In this document: positions 11,425 to 23,900 of the stretch, in pieces
How the letters are laid out: each line of letters begins with the position of its first letter
Position numbering within the stretch: position 1 is the first letter of the stretch
Source: Blastomussa wellsi
Taxonomy: Eukaryota > Cnidaria > Anthozoa > Scleractinia > Plerogyridae
DNA length: 64,000 nt
NCBI GenBank assembly: GCA_947652115.1
Contig: OX393569.1
Coordinates: 3,357,080 to 3,421,079, forward strand
Direction of reading: 5' to 3'
Program-made: the position numbers and the translations under genes
The notes under the pieces: generated by a model
Databases searched by the model: none
What the model was told of the DNA's origin: nothing
The model's input: only the letters and a program-made list of their open reading frames with translations

Positions 11425-12323
11425 TGATCATAACTTATTTTTACATATAATGCAATTTACAATGCTGTTTGAAAAAAAGACAGAAAGGCTTGTACATGAA
11501 TAAATATAAATGAAAACATTATTTGCCAGTTTGTTCCAGACTTCGTATCTTCGAGTTTTAAGAATTGAAAAGCCAGTCTACCACTCTACCTTGCCACTTT
11601 CGACGTGGTTCTGAAATATCCAAGGAGCAAAAAGCATATTGATTTGTTTGAAAATTGACGATAATCATTCTCTGTGCTATGAGGACGCGCTCAAGACATC
11701 AGCCGGGGGGGTTGAACCATTTGCCCAAGTTGCCTTGCCCAAATTTCTCTTGCTGACCGAAAAATCTGAGTTGCCCAAAATTTGGAAGGTTGCCTTCCCC
11801 CACCCCTCCCACTCCCCCTGGCCCGAGAAATAATTAGCGAAATCTGTAGTAACATTTTGCCATTCTCATGATTGCTTAATTATCAAGTAAAAAATGTCAG
11901 TGTTTATTACGCTGAATACACATTCAAAATTACTTTGTTGTCTAATCCCAGTCAGGCAACAAATTACACATTTTAATTAGACAATTATCTTAATTATAAT
12001 TCATTTCAACTCTTCACACTTGTGACAAGCTTTCCAAACGTAATTTCTATATTTTATGTTGCTAAGAGATGGACATTTTAATGTATTTTATTTATACAAA
12101 CCAAGACATTATTTGCAATGAGCACCGCTAAAGAAGAGACTTGAGGTAATTAACCACATTTCACAATCAAACGGGATCAATTTTCAGTTGAAAAGTAATA
12201 AGTTTGGTAAAAAACAAATGTTAGTACTTTTCCGGTCTACGAGTGTTGCGTTCGCTGGAAAAGAGAATTTTTTGGTCTTCACCACAAAAGTTGCAATTTT
12301 TGGAGCAAAAAAAAAGAGGCGTT

Positions 12324-15300
12324 ATGTCTATTTTCGCCTTCCAAGTCATTTTAGTAGTATTTCTACATCCAGGAAGCAGTGTTATAGTCCAGCGTTCGGC
12401 ATTTTTTAACACGCAGGAAAATCTCAGGGTCGCTATCGGCGACATGATTAAACGACAAACGACTCGGAATTTAGTATCCTGTACGCAAGAGTGCTTATCG
12501 GAACCGCTCTGTACTTCTTTCAACTACGATTCGTCTGCGGCAAGTCAAGGAGTCTGCGAGCTGTACAAAGAAGGAAATGTAATGAAACTAACCCACGAAC
12601 CTGGCTGGCTATGCGGGCATCTCCTCGAAAGAAAGAAAATCGTCAAACGTAAGTTAACAAAATACTGTAAATGCATTTTACTTCGAATTCCGATTTCGTG
12701 CAGAGGACGCAGGGGTGAGAGCACTCGCTTGATTCTCGGATCTGGCGTCATGTTGGTTGCGTTTGTTGTTGGTTCTCGGTCTTGCTGCGAGGGTTTTTCT
12801 CCGGGTCCCTCCACAAAAAATAACCCTTCTAAATTCCATTCGAGCAGGAAACAGTGGATGAAGAGCCACTCTGTAGTAGACAAAGCCTCGTGCCTAATGG
12901 CCCATACTGCGGAGTTTACCCCGGTTTCTGTAGCATTAACTGGCTAGGAATACTTCTACTCCCCCTTGGATGGGATGCTAATCCATCACAGGGTTACCCG
13001 CCAGCATTATTTTGCCGGTACCCAATTATATTATACACCTGGGTTGAGAGAGGCACTGTGAGAGTAAAGTGTCTTGCCCAAGAACACAACACACGCAGTG
13101 CCTCAGCAAGCAGCCAGGGCTCGAACCCACGATACACCACTGAAAATTCCCTTTTGATTATTCTCGTTTCTTCTCCTAAGTTCGATTTTCTTCCCAGTTA
13201 ATCTCGTCCCCCGCTAGCTGCCTGCTTGACTCGTGTAGCTAATGTTAACTAGTCACTATATATGTATGCACAGTAGAACGACCATTTTCTAGTTGCATAA
13301 AAAAGAATAACATACTTGAGAACCGAGATATGAAATTTCTCTTTTGTTGTAGTCGCGCGAACGAGAGAAGATTTCGATCCAAGTTGATCGCGGGAATAGA
13401 ATTTCATGTCTCTAATTATTTTGCTGATTATATAAACAACACTAATTTTAAAGATTTTGACGATCCAGTCTGAAAAATGCCCGAGGGTCATTGAAACGAT
13501 TCCGATCTTTTTTTGGTAAATTCCGAAGATTTTCGAGAGATATTTTGAGATCAACCTTTCAGTCGGCTTTTCCAACAAAGTTCAGCTCACTTATTTCATC
13601 TTTATAAAGTGTAGTTAATGTAATGACTTTATTTCTTAACTAGCTCCCACTGAATGCAAAACCTGGCGAACTAAAGATGGCGGATGCTGTGTCTTTCCAT
13701 TCCTTTATCAAGGAAGACTTCGCGACTCGTGCCTTTTTGATAGTCAGCTGTGGTGCTCCATTACTGAGAACTACGATATTGACAAGATGAGCGGTGGTTG
13801 TGAAGGTTAGATGTGTACTTTATGTGTGATGCAATTTTAACTGTTAACACCCCCCCCCCCGCCCCCCTCCCCCCACCTCCGGGGCAGTCCCCGGGGCAAC
13901 TTAATATTGAAAGAAATGTATGATAACAGGCCCATAGGGAGGGGGGTGCGATGGGTGCGCTCACAACCCCCACAGGCAGCGGAGGTCCACTTTTTTGACA
14001 GCCGATTTTAAAAAAGTATACATTATAAAGTACAGTAAAATTCTATTCGGACTTTCAACTTTATTTTTATTTTGGTTCTTTTTAAATAGTGACATTATCC
14101 TCTAATACGTACCGTAAAATACATGCGTAAAGTAGTCTCTGCGCCAGACATAGGGGTACGAGCCGGGGGCCGCCCCCTCCGGTTCGAAAATTTTCGACAT
14201 TTTTAGGCAAAACGCTCAGGATTCGGGCAAAAGCAGTAGCAATTTTTGGGCGGTTGCATACCGGTTTAATGCTAACGCATTCGAAAATCGTGTAATTTTT
14301 TCAGGTCCCTCAATTTAAGTCCGAAGGCGCCCGTATGCCTATGGCGTCAGATCAAGCAATTTTGAAGTTGAAAGTTTGAGTAATATCCACGTTTTTAAGT
14401 CGCTTTTGGCTGCCTGTTTCGGTACCATATTGCTTTCAAATCGCACCAAATCCAGTATCAGACAACCTTATTTTCAAACATATTACCAACTTAGGAAGCT
14501 GGGGGGGGGGGGGGGTGGGTTTCGCGCCTCCAGTGCTCGTTCGGTCCGTCTCCTGGTTTGGCCCTAGAACTTTACCTTTCTCTACTGACGGTCTCCTGAA
14601 TATTCATCCCCAGACTTCAACTTCACATTCACAACTCTTGGATCCCAGGGTGCAACAGGACCCGCTGACATATCCAGGTACCAAGGAACCACTCTACAAC
14701 ACAAAGTTAGGCTGGAAAACGGCATCCAAATATGGCAAGTGCTTCTGAACGGATCTTACGTTATAGAGGCCTGGGGAGCATCGGGCGCACAAGGTCGAGC
14801 ATCCGATGAAGTGGCAGCGGATACCAGACAAGGAGGAAAAGGGGCTTACATAAAGGGAACTTTCAATCTTACTCGCGGAGCAGTTCTTAAAATATTAGTT
14901 GGACAAGCAGGCAGCAGTGGGACGATTGGCCGCCCGCTACCTGGGGGAGGTGGAGGGGGTACATTTGTCACTTCTTTGTCGAATACTGCTTTGATTGTTG
15001 CTGGGGGTGGGGGTGGGGGTATTGCACAGCAAGAAAATATGCATGAAGGGGATCCGGGACAGATCACGGAGAAGGGTTCACGGTCCGGTGGATCCAATGG
15101 GACCGGGGGGAAGATTCTAAAAAATGGTTCAGACTCGAGCTCATTTGAAGCCGGGGCGGGAGGCGGCTTGATCGGAGACGGCGAGTCCGCTAAAAATGCA
15201 TTCGGGGGAACGAGTTTTATAAAGGGTGGAAAAGGAGGAGATTCGATAAACGAAGGAAAGGGAGGATTTGGGGGAGGGGGCGGAGGACTTCGCTACCCTG

Positions 15301-15464
15301 GTGCCGGGGGTGGGTATTCGGGAGGGGGAGTTCAGGAGATTAGCGGTAAAACCATTGCTGGAGGTGGAGGTTCTTTCAACAGTGGAGTCAACCTTGTGAA
15401 GGAAGAGGGAGTGAAAGAAGGTGATGGAAAAGTGGTGATCACACTTATACATCCCGAGTTGTAG
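12324..15464 (+). CDS. Secreted PAN - FN2 - glycine-rich protein, paralogue 2
   Basis: Three coding exons, 12324-12648, 13644-13805 and 14614-15464, all joined in phase 1, give 445 residues. The chosen ATG starts a signal peptide (MSIFAFQVILVVFLHPGSS); two upstream in-frame ATGs would precede it without a signal. Residues about 25-105 are a PAN module (SCTQECLSEPLC...VCELY). Residues 109-162 are a fibronectin type II module in its own exon (GGCCVFPFLYQGRLRDSC, LWCSITENYD, then a closing Cys). Residues 163-445 are the ALK-type glycine-rich domain (YVIEAWGASGAQG, ILVGQAGSSG, GGGGGGTFV, LIVAGGGGGG). The glycine-rich exon starts with the same FT.LG..G..GP motif as paralogue 1. No membrane anchor is seen. 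FN2 modules often bind collagen or gelatin, so an extracellular matrix role is possible, but this is inference. Confidence 0.85.
12700..13135 (-). repeat. SINE-like insertion, minus orientation
   Basis: On the minus strand a B-box-like GTGGGTTCGAGCCCTGG near 13115-13131 leads into a body shared with the copies near 39520 and 44665 (the segment around GATGGGATGCTAATCCATC). It lies in the first intron of paralogue 2. Confidence 0.5.
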
Positions 15465-17297
15465 TAAAACTAAGAATTCGTTAGTGAGTAAAAAGCACTA
15501 TTAGCCGCAGCGGAGAAGGGGGGGGGGGGGATTTCTTTCCGATGCCTCTTAAGGGGGAGGGGTAATGTATTGGAGATGGGGCGGAGGCTTGTTCAGAACA
15601 ATGATCACTTCTCTGATGGGCGGTACATATAAAAGAATGTGCTGTTTAGTAACACTTAATACTTTAGTAACACGTAATAGATTACTAAGAGCGAAAGCCT
15701 AAAATTACCTGTTTTGTCCAGTGTTCATGAATGTCATGTAGGGAGTGGGGGCTTAATAGAGAGAGGAAACTTCTGGAGGCGGTCGCATTAGGGAAGGGAG
15801 GGTTGTAGAGCTTTTACGGCAAGTTGGCAAACTTAGGAGCCTTGCCATCATTTCGTAGCTCGATCTAGCCGATTATTGGACTATTCAAAAATAGTTTGAC
15901 CACGCAAATGCCAAAAAGATTGGCTCTCAAACCACGCGTGCGGTGTTTCATACATCTAATGGTATCATAACCGCAGAGTTAAACTAAACCTTCAGTTTAT
16001 CTGTTTTTACACATCCATGTTTAATAGATCACCCACTAGGTTATGCTAAAGCAATAATTCTGTCGGTTTAGATAATTGGCTGGGGCATTTTGTCCCTCCC
16101 CCTTATCAGTAAATAAACTCCGTAGTCTTTTTTGATACCGCTATTAATGCGGGGGTTAACAGCACTAAACTACAGTACTTCACTATCAAATAAGGATGCA
16201 AGGAGGTGACGAGAGCGCGAAAGAAGCGGTGTGCGAGAAATGCAGACTGGCAGAATTTTGTAAGGTAAATATGGTGTTAACCTTACTATTATTGAGAACT
16301 AACCGCAAGCAGGCTAACCCTAGTGCTGTTTAAACTAACCTTACTATTATTGAGAACTAACCGAAAGCAGGCTAACCAGAGTGATATTCAGGCTACCCGA
16401 AGTGTCAGTCTGCAGGTCGGCATTTGTCGCACACCGCGAAAGAAGTGTAGGGTGAAGATAACAGAACAAAGCACGCTAGCGGCTTTTTTATGAAATTTAT
16501 ATTTTGGTTTGCGAATGGTGCGGGATTGTAAGTGATCGATTGCAATGGAAAGCGCGCACACAAAACGGTAGATGCCGACCAGAGCACTCGTCAGCTTCCG
16601 TGCTTTATTTAAACCAGTGAGATCGCCTGTACGTCGGATTGGCATTTATTATATTTAACATTAAACCATAAAGCGCTTTCCAGGGAAAGTGTATTTTTCG
16701 CGTTTACCTGCGTTTGTAATTTTAAGCAGTTAGAAAGAGCAAAGAGAAAGCCCCATTAAGCCCGCAAATGCTTATAAATGTATAGTGCTGATTAAAAGGT
16801 ATTGTCACTCGTTGTCCACAAGCGTGTCTTTCCCTTGTCTACCCCAGTACTTAGGGTAGTGAATGAATCTGGGGCTGTGGGAAACCTTTGATGTTACTGA
16901 AGTGTTCCTAAATACTGTAGGCCAATCAGTAACACTAGTGAAGTTGCCAAGTCAGCTCGTCGCCACAACGACACGTCTTGTTGCTTAGCAACGTACTTGC
17001 CAAATATGCGGGTTCAAGCAAATTCTGATAAAAGCTGTATGTTCTGATAAGTGCATGTCTTTCAATATCTGGTGGGGGAAGCAGGGGCACGAGCTCTTCT
17101 TTTTCAATTTCACGAAAAAGTAAGGATAAGGGACGAGTCACAAACAACTCTGGGTGATTTAAAGGCAATGTATAATTGAATTAGCAAAATAGAAAATCTT
17201 GCGTACACATACCTTATGAATATTCGACCAGCGAACAAGATAACGAATCTATAACAAATAATGCGAATTAACTACGGGATTTAGAAGGCAAGTTTCC
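15465..17297. other. Gene-free spacer with a short tandem repeat
   Basis: No gene supported. A G tract lies at about 15518-15530. At about 16279-16376 a roughly 60-bp unit (TAACCTTACTATTATTGAGA...GCAGGCTAACC) occurs twice in tandem. The neighbouring piece CAGTCTGCAGGTC is related to a repeat near 46650-46745. Confidence 0.5.
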
Positions 17298-20200
17298 TTA
17301 ATCCTTGAAACGGGTTCTCTGAGAAACCAAGCTCTTAAACGGAGAAGTCTGGGAAGATTTTTCCAAAAACTCGTACAGCTTGTGCGCATCGTATGGAAGA
17401 ACTTGCACCCAGTCTTTCCTTTCCAACAGGTCAAAAAGTTCCTGTAACAGCAAGCTGCCTTTCAGTGTTACGAGCGAGCCAATCAAAATCAGTTTCCGCT
17501 TGGCACGCGTCACTGCAACGTTGACTCGGCGCCAGTCCCTCAGCAGATCTCCCACGTTGGAATGCTCGTTACTGCGAACCAATGATACGACAATGCAAGC
17601 CTTGTCCCTGCCTTGATATTTATCCACTGTGTTGATCTCAATTTCATTCTGCTTGCTACTGTGGAAGACTTGCGTAATGAGCTTGAGTTGGTGCCTATAC
17701 GGAGAAATTATACCAAGCGACGAAGGCTGGAGGCCAGCTTTCAAGAGCGCGCACGCCAGTTGATGCACTAGCAACGCTTCTGTCTCGTTGGACACTAAGT
17801 GCTCCGACCGAGTCTCCGGCGCGGGAACTTGGTCCGTGTCCAGGAAAACCACTGGTCGACTGGGAACGAGTGCCTCTAGAAGCCAGTTATCTGCGGAGAA
17901 GGGGAGAATTCAGATCAATCTTAAGAAAGTATTCATTTCATTTTTTCTAGTCTTACCTCGGCTTCAGCCTTGTTGTAAAAAAGTGAGTTGCTGGAAATGT
18001 AATTGACAGAAATTCATGTGAACACAAATGTAAAGTATACTGATAAGTCGTGTCGCTACCGATCAGCTTTGAATGTGTTCCTTTTCGAAACAAAGAACGA
18101 AGGTTTCAATATCAAATTCATCGAGCGTGTAATTAATTTAAAGGCTTTCTTTTCAAATGCTTGTGACCTTATTATCTTTCGTTCTTTCCACTGTTTACCC
18201 AAGTGATTTATATTTGCGCAACAATTTTGTATTGTCTATTCCACCAATATGGCCGCCTTATCACATGAGCGACAGCCACCTATACTTCACCTTATAATGT
18301 TTCTCTTTTTCAACATGAGCTTCGATTTGTCCAATAATCTCCCCACTCCTCCTCCCCCACCCCTCTTCCACAAATCAGAATATGAGTTTTCGTGCACTTG
18401 AGAATAAATTATTCAATAGTTTGAATTGCTTCAAAATTCAGGTATAATATCTAGTCCTGAAAATAAGCTAATGTTGACTGATGACCGGCTAAATAAATAC
18501 TGATGAACGTTTCTGATTTCGGATATTCTTAAAACTCGACGAAAGTCGTGAAACCGTACCCTGTATAGGACGACTCCTCAATACCCGTTTAGGACAGACT
18601 CGCTTGAATTATACCCTGTTCAGGACGGAGGGGTCAAAAACCATACCCTATCCAGCGGCATGTCCCCGTATAGCCCATATAAGGGAGTACCTTCCCCCCC
18701 CCCCCCCCCGGGCTAGCTACATTCCCTCTATTTCTCTCAGAACGTGCTAATGTTTTCCGGGGTCCCATAATTTGCTTTCTTTTTTCAAATAGCAGCAAAG
18801 GCAAACAAAACAAATGGTTCGCATACCAGTAACACCAGAGGTATTGTCCTTTACATGAGCGGCCAATTCGTCCCAGTCAGGTAGCTCTAACACAGCATGT
18901 GCCACGCCCTGCGTGCCGCACTTGAGCCTGTCCTCATAGATAAGCGTGTTCGATAGCTCCATGATGTCTTGATTCATTCGATATTGGTGCTCCAAGCTGA
19001 TGACCGCGTGAGGGTGGCGTTCTGATAAACGTTTGAACAGACTGATGTCCATCCCTCCCTCTCTGTTGATGCAACAGGTTTCCGTGTAAAAGGACATGCA
19101 AAATTGACTCTAAAATGCTGTTTGTGAGAAATTTCTAGTTGACCTCAAAATGTTAACAAATTACCGTTAAAATGTAGCAAACCTCAAAATAATAGTCTAT
19201 GACGGAAGGAAACAGCAAAGAGGTTATACTAAACCAAAAAGGAACAAGGATGCTAAAGGATGGAAAACACTGAGACGGACTGAAAATGACGACTTCGAAA
19301 AATCTAAGCAACCTCGTTCCCAGGGCCTTTTCCCTGGCTTGGAGGTCTAGGCCAACTTTTCCACAGTGCACGAGCCATGATGTAGTTCCTTTAACTCACC
19401 TGGCTTCAACACTCTGCACCAAAGGCGGTAACTGATAATGATCACCTACTAAGATGAAGACACGTGCGTGCCTCAGAGGACCGATACATACGGGCTGCGT
19501 GATCTGTGAAGCCTCGTCCACGATACAATAGTCAAACGAGCGCTGGGAGAAGAGGGCGTGTTTCACACCCAAACACGTGGTCGCTACCACGGACTAAGAG
19601 TAAAGACAATAGATAATTATTAGCTTTAAAAAAACACAAAAAGTAGACTCAAGGAGAAAGTTGGGCTATATCGACTGGCAAAGACAGCTTTCAGTTCAAT
19701 TCTCTTTCATTTACAAACTCAAGGAAAACGACGGTCTAACATGGCGCTCGATTTTTTCATTTCTTCGCCGCACATGAAGACTATTCTTCACACTTGTTCT
19801 TAGGATGATTGGTTCATAAAACTCGAGTAACGTGCTCTGACCACTTATGACCGATTACATGTTTCCCGCGCTTTTGACACTGGTTACATGCTTTCCCGCG
19901 ATTTTGACACTGGTTACATGCTTTCCCGCGCTTTTGACACTGGTTACATGCTTTCCCGCGCTTTTGACACTGGTTACATGCTTTCCCACGCTTTTGACAC
20001 TGGTTACATGCTTTCCCGCACTTTTTACGCTGGTTACATGCTTTCCCGCGCTTTTGACACTGGTTACACGCTTTCCCGCGCCCTTGACACTGGTTACATG
20101 CTTTCCCACGCTATTGACACTGGTTACATGCTTTCCCGCACTTTTTACACTGGTTACATGCTTTCCCGCGCTTTTGATACTGGTTACACGCTTTCCCGCG

Positions 20201-20862
20201 CCCTTGACACTGGTTACATGCTTTTCCGCGCCCTTTACACCGATAAATAAATAAGATTACCTTGGATTCATATAGCTGCCTCAGTTCATTGACAGTCTTG
20301 ATACCTTCTGCTACCCTTTGAGCGCTGTATGACTGTAACTCGGGAAGAATCTTATGAACCTGACCAAGGCGAATGAAATCCAAATTTGCCTGAAGGGAGT
20401 ACGGAAAGGGAAATAGCTTAAGATCAGTTCAAACTCCAAATCCAGTATAAACTGTGTAAAGAGAAGTTTTTTTATTCACAGTGAAAATTGCGTAACTACA
20501 TTGTCTTCGTGAGATGTTGTTTTTTCTTTGCTTTGGATAAATTCTTCACAAGACTAAACTCGACTTTGAAGCTTGCACATACAAGTGTTACGACTAACAA
20601 ACCTGTGTCCCCCGAGTTTCAGATCAAATTGGAACAGGCCAGTTTGCTATGCAGTTATTTTCTAGTTCCATTCCTTGTGGGGGCAAAAAGTGATCACTCC
20701 GCCAAAAATGGGCTCATTAATTCTTTGTGGAGGAGGGAAACTGGAGAACCCAGAGCAAAACCCACGGATCCAGGATGAGAACCAAAAATAAACGCTCTCA
20801 TCACTGTGCCAACCCTTCGTTGTTAGCAGAAATGCTTGGCTATGCTCATAAACTGCAACGTC

Positions 20863-20945
<83 letters not shown>

Positions 20946-23900
20946 CGTCAGTCAGTCAGTGAGTCAGTCAGCCAGCCAGTCAGTCAGTCAGTCAGTCAGT
21001 CAGTGAATCAGTCGATCAATCCATCAATTAATCAGTCAGTCAGTCCATTTTATTAGTGGCATAAAGTGGATTGAGGTAGTCTTCTACATCTGAGCTCATG
21101 TTTAAAATGCATGAAAGAGTAAAGATTTAAAATAGGTTATGCAGCGACGATGACGGCAAAGATGAAAACAAACCTCTTTGAGCTTCAACAAAATGTTGTC
21201 CACAGCAGTATGAGTATAACTCGTGAGCAGAACGGATTTGCCACTTGCCACCAGCACACGAACGAGGCAAGAGATAGTAGTTGTCTTCCCTGTGCCTGGC
21301 ATGCCGAGGATCAGGGCGTAGTGATAAGCAGCCAGGGCTTTGTACACTGCCTTCTGCTGCCCTGAGTTCAGTTCTTGCAGGATAGCCTCCACAGCAGGAT
21401 CAGATGAAGACTTCTGCCCTTTGCTGCTTTGAGACCTTTCAAGGAAGCAAACCACAAAATCTCGATAAAGTTATCCTGCGTAGCAGGTGTATAAAAGGGG
21501 AGAAAAAGCCCATTTCCCCCACCCCTGCCATTTGACTCCTGCTATGCAGGGTACGCTTTTTAATTTCTAGCACATACAATTTTGACACTTAAAAGAAGAA
21601 AAATTGTACGTGCTAGAAATACAAAACATGTTACTAGCCAAGTTGAAATACGAGGGGTATAAGAGTGCAAATGAATGCCATTTTCTGCCACTTATATGAG
21701 TTTATTGTAAAAATCTTGATCACATTTCAAGCAATCAAAAACCTCAATGATCAAAACTTTTACAAATGAGGACACTTTGTGATTCCCATCATAAAGAGTG
21801 CATCTCACACCTTTCAATCCTGAACATTTGCGGGTGTTTTCCCAAAGCAAAGCTCGAGGAAAGGAGTCACGGTAACAGGTAAATGGTGAATAAATGGACT
21901 ACATAGAGGTTACTTTGCCAGCTAAAAGAAACTTACGGTGTTTGCGGTGAGAAGAACTCTGTGATATCCGATGTTTGGCTTGACATGCTCACTGTGTCAT
22001 TCCTTCTTTTCCTTGAAAACTCCGGAGGCTCCAGGTCAACGATTTGGCGACGCAGCTGAGCATCTCTGTCGGAATCACCCTTAAACAGTGCTGCCATGTT
22101 GGACCACAGGGTGGTGAGAGTGCTGTACTCCTCGTCTTTGTCAAGGCGGTATAGTTTGCTGTTGGTTTCCTCAGTCTGTGCATCATACCTGAGGTAAAAG
22201 GATGAAATTGGTATCAGGGGTTCAGTGGCTAATTTCACTTACCAGTAGATTATTTTCAATTGAGTGTCCTAAGAAATCAGACTGAAATAAATAGCTCTGC
22301 GTAAGGTTCCATCAAAATGTTCAAAACACATTGTGAGTCATTTATCGTTTTAGGGAAAGAAGGCTAACCAAAACTATCGTAACAAACCAAGTTGTCACAA
22401 ATATCAATGTAAACGATACTTGAAGTGGTCTTTCTTACATACATCACTTCTGGAAAGTTCCATTTTTTTTTCAAACACCTGATCAATTATGGTGTAGCAT
22501 CCAGCACCTAATTTTACCTTTTAGTCAAGTCTCTATCCAACAAGACCACAACTTCAGTCTTTTTCACCTCATGGATATAGCCTGTTTGAATGGAACAAAT
22601 AACAAAAAATATGTAAAATCGAAATGCTTTATATTTACACGAGTAAATGTTTTCCGCAATGTGAAATGGTCAAAGCCAAGTAAGCTAATATCTCAGTGGT
22701 GTTATCTTTACCATTAAAATTCATTTATGCTCTTTATTCAAAACCATTACAGATATAGGTGACAACCTGGTCGTAATTTAATTATGCAATAGAACACACT
22801 TTCTAGGGGTTTACCGGCGTAATAAATTCATGCGACGTTTTGGGAGAACACAAGAAATTTTTTAAAAAGCTTCTAAATCACAAGCCGTCAGCCTAAAAAA
22901 CTGAAACACATGTTCAGCTCAGCCTATCAAAAATTTCAAATTATCAAAAAGTTAGTCGGCAAACAGCTTGCCTGGGTCCTTGCCAGTCGGGCAAGGAAGG
23001 AGAGAGAGTTACTTGCCCAAAGGGAAAATCTACTTGTCCCAGACGACCCAACAGGGGTTTTTTCGAGCCCTGACATAGGTTGCTGACCAATCAGAGTGCA
23101 CATAATATCTTTAAGTTATTTTATAACATGCCATAGAATAATACTTAGTTCTTTCTTAGCACTACCAATGTGTTCAGAAATTTTTAAGTAAATAGAATTT
23201 CACACAATTTTGACCTCACTCCATCTTTTTACTGAAATATTTTCTACAAGCAAGAAGTGATCACATGTAGGCACGGTTTGTAGGTATTTTTGTCTGTTGT
23301 TGTTGTTGTCATCGCTCCAAACCATTTGTGTTCAGTGTTCAGCCACATTATCCTTCCATGACAGGAACTATAACTATCTGGTACAGAGTTCACAAAACAA
23401 AAAAAATATTATTTCAGCTTAGGCAAAATTTCCAACTTTTCCCAAACATTTACTATACTTTTCCAGACTTTCTCCTCATCTGGAAAACTATTCAAAAGAT
23501 TTTCATTACTTTTTCCAGACCTTGCACAGAACAGAGAATTCAAATCACAACTTTACTTACCTGCTGCAAGAGCTATGGCTCCATTGTTTTCTTCACTCAA
23601 AATGACACGCTCTCCCACAGTGATCGGTACATCCTGCAATGGCGTCACACTGGGATGGTCCATGGAGCGCTCAAACTTGTGCCTATAGTAGCGAGTTCTA
23701 GATACAGCCGAGTCATGATCATTTGGCTTCAGTACCATGCTACTAAAACAACGACCCAGCTTCTCCCTTTCCCATCCGTCTAGACACCAAATTTCACGTT
23801 GGTTTCTTTTCTGCTCCATTTCCTTTCCTTCCAGACAAACCAGTTTATACCAGTCTGTGAAGTAGTTAACATAGGTTTTGGACATGTGGTCTGTGTTCTT

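Noticed and set aside
19856..20245. CRISPR-like regular repeat
   Set aside because: Units are contiguous with no unique spacers, and the genome is animal.
19847..20383. Overlapping ORFs of 135, 120 and 90 residues
   Set aside because: They are readings of the 30-bp minisatellite; only the last 43 residues of the minus-strand frame (20389-20261) are a real DNA2 exon.
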